Below, one piece after another: positions 1 through 3,428 of a DNA stretch of 8,479 nt (the stretch's first letter is position 1; every line of letters starts with the position of its first letter). A program made the translations under genes and the position numbers. A model generated the notes under the pieces. That model saw only the letters and a program-made list of their open reading frames with translations, did no database searches and was not told where the DNA came from. Source of the DNA: a bacterium (lineage in GTDB: Bacteria > Zhuqueibacterota > Zhuqueibacteria > Residuimicrobiales > Krinioviventaceae); NCBI GenBank assembly GCA_024278645.1, contig JAJRST010000433.1:1-8479 (forward strand), in the 5' to 3' direction.

Positions 1-91
1 AATAAAAGACGTATGAAGCGGGGGAATTGTTCCGAAAACGGGATGGTTTTAAAGACTGGAGGCCGCGTTGAGAGACTATCGAAAAAGTACA

Positions 92-202
92 CGACCCCGG
101 TTGTCCGAAGGACACCGGGTGTCGTAAACACGTTAAAATCATAACGTTCCAAACACCCGGAGTCCGCCGTTCGGCGGACATCCGGGGTTTTGGGACAGTC
201 TC
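92..202 (+). repeat. REPIN-like palindromic element, copy 1 (two inverted hairpins)
   Basis: Two hairpins of one family lie head to head. The first (92-124) has an imperfect 15-bp stem and a GAA loop. The second (about 151-190) has a perfect 8-bp core (GTCCGCCG/CGGCGGAC) flanked by CCGG arms. Both share the pattern CCCCGG-n-TGTCC...GGAC-n-CCGGGTGT in opposite orientation, and both are preceded by a related GAGACTrTC-type motif. Positions 92-124 recur exactly, inverted, at 3207-3239, and the element as a whole matches 3156-3239 at 73 of 84 aligned positions. Two inverted REP-type palindromes separated by a short spacer is the layout of REPIN/BIME elements, which are usually moved in trans by a RAYT transposase. 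That assignment is inference; no RAYT gene is present here. Positions 1-91 show no convincing gene. Confidence 0.7.
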
Positions 203-204
203 TG

Positions 205-246
205 AAGGTGGAGACCCTTTCTTTCCTTACAAGGGCATCTCACCTT
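205..246. other. Imperfect intergenic hairpin beside the REPIN-like element
   Basis: AAGGTG-n-AGACCCTT at 205-219 pairs imperfectly with AAGGG-n-ATCTCACCTT at 231-246 across an 11-nt loop. It lies between the REPIN-like element and the first TA module and has no U-tract, so it is not an obvious terminator. An isolated half-arm of the REP-type palindrome (CCGGGGTCGT) follows at about 283-292. Nothing else is recognisable in 1-360 apart from the promoter region. Confidence 0.4.
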
Positions 247-314
247 GCGCCAATAGTCATCAAAGCTACTTAGACAGCCAAGCCGGGGTCGTCAATAAAC
301 TCAAAATAAAACTC

Positions 315-349
315 TTGCACCAAACGACAATGATATGTATTTTCATACA
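315..349 (+). promoter_or_regulatory. Putative promoter and operator of the DUF433/DUF5615 module
   Basis: TTGCAC (315-320) and TATTTT (338-343) are 17 nt apart, a fair sigma70-type match. A perfect inverted repeat TGTAT-tttc-ATACA (336-349) overlaps the -10 element, where an autorepressor would bind. A ribosome-binding site (GAGG at 355-358) follows, 8 nt before the ATG. TA antitoxins or TA complexes often repress their own promoter; its use here is inferred. Confidence 0.45.
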
Positions 350-366
350 AAGGTGAGGTGACTATT

Positions 367-600
367 ATGAAGATAAATGACAGAATAGAAGTCAACCCGG
401 ACATTTGCCACGGCAAACCGGTCATCCGCGGTACGCGCATTATGGTGCGAAATATTCTCGGTTCGCTGGCGGGGGGGGATACGATTTCAGATATTCTTGA
501 GAATTATCCGGAATTATCCTATGCGGATATTGAAGCGGCCATAGCCTATGCGATAGAGCTAGTCTACGATACGCAAGTGCACATAAAAGAGAGCGCATGA
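367..600 (+). CDS. DUF433 family antitoxin (VapB-like)
   Basis: A 77-residue protein with the DUF433 signature: an N-terminal IEVNPDICHGKPVIRGTRI segment (about residues 6-24) followed by a helix-turn-helix-like part (ISDILENYPELSYADIEAAI). DUF433 proteins are predicted DNA-binding antitoxins that pair with PIN-fold DUF5615 toxins. They neutralise the toxin by direct binding and probably repress the operon. ATG at 367 is chosen because GAGG lies 8 nt upstream; a GTG at 358 overlaps that site and is unlikely. The stop overlaps the next start in an ATGA junction, implying translational coupling with the toxin. A run of eight G (471-478) inside the gene is slippage-prone. The family call is confident; toxin neutralisation rests on family knowledge and context. 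Confidence 0.92.
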   Translation: MKINDRIEVNPDICHGKPVIRGTRIMVRNILGSLAGGDTISDILENYPELSYADIEAAIAYAIELVYDTQVHIKESA

Positions 601-968
601 TCAAGATTTTGCTGGATCAAAACATTCCCGCAAAAATTGAATCCTGGTTGCAAGAAAAAGTCGGGCAAAGTGCGACAATACAATCAACGCGCACGCGGGG
701 CATGGCGCGTTTTTCCGATCGCGATATTTTTAGCTATTGTCAACACAACGGGTTGATCATCATCACTTATGATGACGATTTTCAAAATCCTCTGATGATT
801 TCAGATATTCCCGGCTATGGCGTCATCCGGCTCAACGTCTATCCAACAGGAGTACGACAGACGCAGGAGGCGTTAACCCGACTTCTTGATCACTATCCCG
901 TCAACGAGTGGGAGAAAGCTTCAATTGTTGTGGATGTGCAAAAGATCAGGTATTCGAAAAAGCCTTAG
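597..968 (+). CDS. DUF5615 family PIN-like toxin
   Basis: A 123-residue protein of the DUF5615 (Mut7-C-like PIN) family, near its usual length of 100-120. It begins with the family's opening strand KILLDQNIP, giving acidic residue D7. It continues with FSDRDIF (D41/D43) and IIITYDDDF (T57, D59, D61), the cluster of acidic residues expected in the metal-binding site of a PIN-type RNase. The likely role is a cytoplasmic ribonuclease toxin controlled by the DUF433 protein just upstream, with which it overlaps by 4 bp. The TAG stop lies inside the first bases of a 97-bp dispersed repeat (965-1061), so the repeat may have supplied or trimmed the C-terminus. RNase activity is inferred from the fold family, not seen in sequence. 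Confidence 0.9.
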   Translation: MIKILLDQNIPAKIESWLQEKVGQSATIQSTRTRGMARFSDRDIFSYCQHNGLIIITYDDDFQNPLMISDIPGYGVIRLNVYPTGVRQTQEALTRLLDHYPVNEWEKASIVVDVQKIRYSKKP

Positions 969-1061
969 TGTCTTCAAATTTGATTTTTGAACAAATCCGG
1001 CAAAAGTTGAATTTGACTGCCGGATTTTGGGATTTGGAATTTCCGGCTTGTCCGGGTTAGG
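965..1061 (+). repeat. 97-bp dispersed repeat, copy A
   Basis: Aligns without gaps to the reverse complement of 6487-6583, with 84 of 97 positions identical. The copy starts at the stop codon of the DUF5615 gene (TTAG at 965) and ends at GGTTAGG. The best-conserved part is the 3' end, TTTTGGGATTTGGAATTTCC and the following GGCTTG. It contains a small inverted pair CCGGCA/TGCCGG that copy B does not preserve, so a conserved RNA fold is not supported. There is no coding potential and no known family that I recognise. Confidence 0.85.
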
Positions 1062-1130
1062 GCGGATCTCTATGCCACAAAGGCGGGGCAGGAATTTAGT
1101 CCGTATGTGTATTGCGGCAATAATCCATGT
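1062..1130 (+). pseudogene. Rhs/YD-repeat core-end relic 1
   Basis: In one frame this reads AGQEFSPYVYCGNNP, the typical end of an Rhs core, which in this locus is best kept as AGQGFSPYLYYGDNP at 1969-2016. At DNA level GGCGGGGCAGGraTTTAGTC and the bases after it match the larger relic near 1970-2010 with few changes. There is no start codon, ribosome-binding site or upstream Rhs sequence, and similarity stops just after the NNP motif. It is a decayed fragment, not a gene. From here to 1232, just before the next TA module, I see only AT-rich sequence without a clear promoter. Confidence 0.65.
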
Positions 1131-1232
1131 GAACAAAGTTATAAAAGCTAAAATAGAAATGAGGGGCTAAATTGGCCGAGTTGTAATTTCAAAAAACGAT
1201 GACAACTTTGAACAATAATGAAAGCTCGATGA

Positions 1233-1469
1233 ATGCCTACGATGATGAAAACAGGACCTTATAGGTTGTTCTTTTACGCCAGCGATAATGATGAACCTTT
1301 GCATATTCATATTGAACGCGATGATAAGGTTGCTAAATTTTGGATAGACCCGATCAGGCTTCAAAAAAGCGGTGGATTCAATCGACATGAGATCACCCGG
1401 ATTCATAAACTGATTGAGGAAAACAGTTCAAAAATTGAGGAGGTCTGGAATGAGTATTTCAATCATTGA
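1233..1469 (+). CDS. DUF4160 family protein, putative toxin of a DUF4160/DUF2442 pair
   Basis: A 78-residue protein matching DUF4160 over its full length: MPTM start, GPYRLFFYASDNDEPLHIHIERDD (residues 8-31), AKFWIDPIRL, and a C-terminal helix ending in EEVWNEYF. The conserved His pair of the H-I-H motif is present; the usual EPPH is EPLH here. The MPT start fits the family, though the ribosome-binding site is weak. The gene overlaps the next gene by 20 bp. DUF4160 genes are commonly coupled to DUF2442 genes and predicted to form a TA-type module; the molecular activity is not established to my knowledge. Family call is confident, toxin role is inferred. Confidence 0.85.
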   Translation: MPTMMKTGPYRLFFYASDNDEPLHIHIERDDKVAKFWIDPIRLQKSGGFNRHEITRIHKLIEENSSKIEEVWNEYFNH

Positions 1470-1752
1470 GACGGCGGCGCCATACGCCCTTGACGTCACC
1501 ATCACTGACGATACCTTGAGCGTTGAACTGTCAGACGGACGCACAATAGCTGCGCCTCTCGAATGGTATCCCAGGCTTCTTCATGGGTCTGATAAAGAAA
1601 GGAACAATTGGAGACTCATTGGCCGGGGCGAAGGAATACACTGGCCCGACCTGGATGAGGATATCAGCGTCGCGGGTTTATTAGCAGGCAAGCCTTCAGG
1701 AGAGAGCCAGAAATCTTTTAAGAAATGGCTGAATAATCGAGAATCGAACTAG
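1450..1752 (+). CDS. DUF2442 family protein, putative antitoxin partner of DUF4160
   Basis: A 100-residue protein with the DUF2442 pattern: an N-terminal DVTITDDTLSVELSDGRTI segment (residues 12-30), PLEWYPRLLHG (33-43), ERNNWRLIGRGEGIHWPDL (46-64) and DEDISVAGLLAGKPSGES (65-82). The start at 1450 is chosen because a strong GAGGAGG site (1437-1443) lies just upstream. An in-frame upstream ATG at 1414 would add residues unlike the family. The 20-bp overlap with the preceding DUF4160 gene suggests one operon and coupled translation. DUF2442 proteins are predicted DNA-binding antitoxins; the function here rests on family and neighbourhood. Confidence 0.87.
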   Translation: MSISIIETAAPYALDVTITDDTLSVELSDGRTIAAPLEWYPRLLHGSDKERNNWRLIGRGEGIHWPDLDEDISVAGLLAGKPSGESQKSFKKWLNNRESN

Positions 1753-1845
1753 TCGCTGATCGTAAATTCACCCCTCTTCGAATTGTATTTATTTTTCAAC
1801 GGATATGCCGATATTGAAAATGCGTTCCCATTGCTGTACCAAAGC

Positions 1846-2037
1846 GAGGGCTACAACTCCACGGGATCGACGACCTTTGAGTTCTCGCAAAAAGAGTATG
1901 ACGGCGGCATTGGCCTGTACTATCTCGGCGCGAGGTACTACAAGCCGAGGATTGGGCGGTGGTTGGCGGCGGGGCAGGGATTTAGTCCGTATCTGTATTA
2001 CGGCGACAACCCGATGACGTTTGTTGGTCCCGAGTAA
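1846..2037 (+). pseudogene. Rhs/YD-repeat core-end relic 2 (best preserved)
   Basis: An open frame reads, in order, EGYNSTGSTTFEFSQKEYDGG, then GLYYLGARYYKPRIGRW and GQGFSPYLYYGDNPMTFVGPE, then a stop. This is the RHS repeat-associated core region (consensus like GLYYFGARYYDPRIGRW ... NPM.FVDPEG). The motif normally marks the end of the core, just before the variable C-terminal toxin tip. Here a stop replaces the tip, and upstream Rhs sequence is absent: the frame continues back to a TTG at 1783 in unrelated residues, without a ribosome-binding site. It is a remnant, probably not translated. The DUF2442 gene lies upstream and the BrnT-like module downstream. Positions 1851-1908 recur exactly at 2997-3054. 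Confidence 0.8.
1851..1908 (+). repeat. Perfect 58-bp direct repeat inside Rhs relics, copy 1
   Basis: Identical to 2997-3054, from CTACAACTCC through GACGGCGGC. It encodes YNSTGSTTFEFSQKEYDGG in both places. After this copy the Rhs reading frame continues; after the other it breaks off into unrelated sequence. Identity is lost immediately on both sides. Confidence 0.95.
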
Positions 2038-2063
2038 AGGCATTGCGCCCCCCGGATTATCAA

Positions 2064-2134
2064 GCCGAGCAGAGTCGAAGAATATCTCGCCGAGCGGAGT
2101 CGAGGCGCCAATGTCAAGCTGAGCGCAGTCAAAG
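2064..2134 (+). repeat. Three GCYGAGC-type short repeats
   Basis: Three degenerate 17-mers, GCCGAGCAGAGTCGAAG (2064-2080), GCCGAGCGGAGTCGAGG (2089-2105) and GCTGAGCGCAGTCAAAG (2118-2134), with unit spacing of 25 and 29 bp. Two more copies with 25-bp spacing lie at 2864-2905. The two groups sit outside the two ends of the BrnT-like TA module. Similar GCTGAGC..AGTCGAA motifs are, from memory, common intergenic repeats in several phyla; their function is unknown to me. Confidence 0.85.
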
Positions 2135-2144
2135 CCTGATTTTG

Positions 2145-2414
2145 CTAAGTTTTTTCTACAAGTTTACCCGAAACATATTTATGAATAATACTTGAAATCA
2201 AAGTTTGGTATGGTATTCCCTCTTCCAATGATTTTATCTTGATATCAATAAAATCTTTTTCAGACATTCGAATATTTATCCTCCTTTTTTTTAAAGAGGC
2301 CTTTGCATATTGAGCATATTCCTCCTTTTTTTCCTGCAGATTATCCACCGATCTCCATTCACCTCTTTCAAAAGATTTCAGAACTTCTTTTTCATAATCA
2401 TCAAATTTATTCAT
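2145..2414 (-). CDS. CopG-type ribbon-helix-helix antitoxin (BrnA-like)
   Basis: An 89-residue protein. The N-terminal half is charged and helical (FDDYEKEVLKSFERGEW, residues 4-20), likely the toxin-binding part. The C-terminal half is a ribbon-helix-helix segment (RINIRMSEKDFIDIKIKSLE, 45-64), then EGIPYQTLISSIIHKYVSG (65-83), typical of CopG_antitoxin-type proteins. It would bind DNA as a dimer and neutralise the upstream toxin. ATG at 2414 is chosen because AAAGGTGG (2420-2427) is well spaced; an in-frame GTG at 2423 sits inside that site. The start overlaps the toxin's 3' end by 8 bp, with toxin first and antitoxin second, as in BrnTA operons. The gene is clearly richer in A+T than the right-hand genes, consistent with transfer. 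Confidence 0.88.
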   Translation of the reverse strand: MNKFDDYEKEVLKSFERGEWRSVDNLQEKKEEYAQYAKASLKKRRINIRMSEKDFIDIKIKSLEEGIPYQTLISSIIHKYVSGKLVEKT

Positions 2415-2688
2415 TTGTACCACCTTTATATTTTTTTGTTGCCTTTCTACTCGGTATTATTGTTTTTAGAAATATTTTCTCTTCATCTTCAACAAAGGGA
2501 ACCAGGTAAACATAATTGTCATAAAGAATTATAAATATTTTTTGGTCGGGATATTTATTCTCGTTTGGATGCCTTAAAATATCCAAGACTTGTTTCGTTT
2601 CGATCAAATAAGAAACGACTTCAAAAGAGATATTTCGCTCATTCTTCAGTTGTTTGTTTTTTTCTTTATTCCAAATGATATGCTTCAT
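2407..2688 (-). CDS. BrnT-like toxin
   Basis: A 93-residue protein starting MKHIIWNKEKNKQLKNERNISF, the opening of BrnT-like toxins (W-N/D-x-x-K-N followed by a helix with a SFE motif). It continues with DILRHPNENKYPDQKIFIILYDNYVYLVPFVEDEE and a conserved C-terminus FLKTIIPSRKATKKY. BrnT toxins are RelE-fold ribonucleases that block translation; activity here is inferred from family and from the adjacent CopG antitoxin. The ATG at 2688 is chosen because it matches the family start; a TTG at 2703 is an alternative. No Shine-Dalgarno sequence precedes the ATG, and a consensus promoter sits so close that transcription should start at or next to it. Base composition is strongly AT-rich like its partner. 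Confidence 0.87.
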   Translation of the reverse strand: MKHIIWNKEKNKQLKNERNISFEVVSYLIETKQVLDILRHPNENKYPDQKIFIILYDNYVYLVPFVEDEEKIFLKTIIPSRKATKKYKGGTNE

Positions 2689-2694
2689 AAATAT

Positions 2695-2729
2695 ATTATA
2701 CAATAATGTGTGCCTTTTGTCAACACATT
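2695..2729 (-). promoter_or_regulatory. Consensus sigma70 promoter and inverted-repeat operator of the BrnT-like operon
   Basis: On the minus strand TTGACA (2718-2723) and TATAAT (2695-2700) are separated by exactly 17 nt, a perfect match to the sigma70 consensus. A perfect 7-bp inverted repeat AATGTGT/ACACATT (arms 2723-2729 and 2705-2711, 11-nt centre) overlaps the -35 and the spacer. It is a likely binding site for the ribbon-helix-helix antitoxin, in line with known autoregulation of BrnTA operons. The predicted transcription start falls at about 2687-2689, at the toxin ATG. Confidence 0.82.
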
Positions 2730-2741
2730 TCTTGTAAAAAG

Positions 2742-2837
2742 CAATTGGCTGGCGCTCATGGCACTTTGGCGGGACAGGGATATCCTTCGTATCTGTGTTA
2801 CGGCAACAATCCGATGATGTTTGTTTGTCTCGCGTAA
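2742..2837 (+). pseudogene. Rhs/YD-repeat core-end relic 3
   Basis: In frame it reads AGQGYPSYLCYGNNPMMFVCLA and then stops, a diverged copy of AGQGFSPYLYYGDNPMTFVGPE at 1969-2034. Similarity continues past the stop (TAAAGGCATT in both copies) and into the GCYGAGC-type repeats. The 2.0-kb and 2.8-kb copies therefore form diverged direct repeats of about 100 bp or more on either side of the BrnT-like module. There is no start codon or upstream Rhs sequence, so this is a remnant. Confidence 0.7.
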
Positions 2838-2863
2838 AGGCATTCCGGCCAACGAATTGTCAC

Positions 2864-2905
2864 GCTGAGCGCAGTCGAATAATGTCATGCCGAGCGTAGT
2901 CGAGG
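2864..2905 (+). repeat. Two GCYGAGC-type short repeats
   Basis: GCTGAGCGCAGTCGAAT (2864-2880) and GCCGAGCGTAGTCGAGG (2889-2905), spaced 25 bp. Same family as the three units at 2064-2134, on the other side of the TA module. Confidence 0.85.
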
Positions 2906-3054
2906 GCTATAAATTCGTCTACCGGGATCAAATAAACAGCACGCGCCAGATGAGCCATTCGAACGTCGTGCGCGATTACTACCCCTACGGCGAAACCTAC
3001 AACTCCACGGGATCGACGACCTTTGAGTTCTCGCAAAAAGAGTATGACGGCGGC
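2905..3054 (+). pseudogene. Rhs/YD-repeat relic 4 (segment preceding the core end)
   Basis: The frame reads GYKFVYRDQINSTRQMSHSN, then VVRDYYPYGETYNSTGSTTF and EFSQKEYDGG. This is the Rhs segment normally seen as YHDHLGSTR...VVxDYYPYGE just upstream of the GLYYFGARYYDP motif. It then leaves the Rhs sequence at the end of the 58-bp repeat and runs on in unrelated residues to a stop at 3192. Joined at that repeat, relics 4 and 2 would give one continuous Rhs core segment, so they look like two parts of the same ancestral gene or of tandem copies. The only ATG (2887) lies in a short repeat and has no good ribosome-binding site. Positions 3055-3155 hold no other recognisable gene. Confidence 0.75.
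2997..3054 (+). repeat. Perfect 58-bp direct repeat inside Rhs relics, copy 2
   Basis: Identical over all 58 bases to 1851-1908. Here the right end of the repeat is where the Rhs frame breaks off into non-Rhs sequence. Confidence 0.95.
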
Positions 3055-3155
3055 TCCAATGATGTTTTCAACCCGCTCCCTGGCTATGCAAGGAGCCCGG
3101 GCTATTACGGCCCGCCAAACGTCGGCGGCGGATTAGGTGGAAGAACACACCTCAA

Positions 3156-3239
3156 GAGATTGTCGAAAAACCCCGTGTTTGGTGCATCTTGATTTTAAAG
3201 CGGTTACGACACCCGGTGTCCTTCGGACAACCGGGGTCG
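3156..3239 (-). repeat. REPIN-like palindromic element, copy 2 (inverted, one hairpin missing)
   Basis: The reverse complement matches 92-202: 33 of 33 bases over the first hairpin (3207-3239 versus 92-124), 24 of 32 over the spacer and 16 of 19 over the terminal GGGGTTTT...TCTC part. The one gap is 27 nt: the second hairpin of copy 1 (157-183) is absent, with CAAACAC joined directly to GGGG. With copy 1 it brackets the whole TA/Rhs island in inverted orientation. Confidence 0.8.
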
Positions 3240-3292
3240 CTCACTCTCCAAAGGTGGGTCGCATGTTTCATCGATTGCCTCCACTGCCGGCT

Positions 3293-3311
3293 CGCGACGC
3301 CGAGCGTCGCG
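3293..3311. other. Perfect 8-bp hairpin in intergenic DNA
   Basis: CGCGACGC-CGA-GCGTCGCG, with a possible outer TGCC/GGCA extension. There is no U-tract on either side, so it does not look like an intrinsic terminator. It may be another palindromic repeat. Apart from this and relic 5, positions 3240-3392 show nothing I can assign. Confidence 0.5.
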
Positions 3312-3335
3312 CAGGCATTCCCACGCGGGAGCGGC

Positions 3336-3374
3336 AACAGCACTCGGCAGATTAGCCACTCGAACGCCGTATAG
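3336..3374 (+). pseudogene. Rhs/YD-repeat relic 5 (short)
   Basis: Reads NSTRQISHSNAV and then an in-frame TAG, a copy of NSTRQMSHSNVV in relic 4. At DNA level 30 of 35 positions match 2935-2969. It is too short to be a gene. It is the last Rhs trace before the coding block on the other strand. Confidence 0.6.
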
Positions 3375-3392
3375 CATTTTAGAGGAAACGAA

Positions 3393-3426
3393 CGTCGGCA
3401 AGCTCCACGTCCACAAATGGCCGACG
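3393..3426 (-). terminator. Possible weak terminator after the beta-helix gene
   Basis: A perfect 7-bp inverted repeat CGTCGGC/GCCGACG with a 20-nt loop begins 2 nt beyond the stop codon of the beta-helix gene. On the minus strand it is followed by TTCGTTTCCTC, only a weak U-rich tail. Position supports a 3'-end role; the long loop and poor tail count against it. Confidence 0.35.
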
Positions 3427-3428
3427 CT

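Noticed and set aside
965..1061. Conserved RNA hairpin in the 97-bp repeat (CCGGCA/TGCCGG)
   Set aside because: The pairing in copy A is not kept in copy B, so structure conservation is not supported.
921..1136. 71-codon minus-strand frame over the toxin 3' end and the 97-bp repeat
   Set aside because: It is built from the repeat and the antisense of the toxin end and of an Rhs relic; no initiation signal.
2303..2534. Hydrophobic plus-strand frames opposite the BrnT-like module
   Set aside because: AT-rich antisense of the TA genes gives F/L/I-rich frames by chance; the minus frames match known families.
2064..2905. CRISPR array
   Set aside because: The short repeats are 17 nt with 8-12 nt links, degenerate and only five in number; no spacers of CRISPR length and no cas genes.
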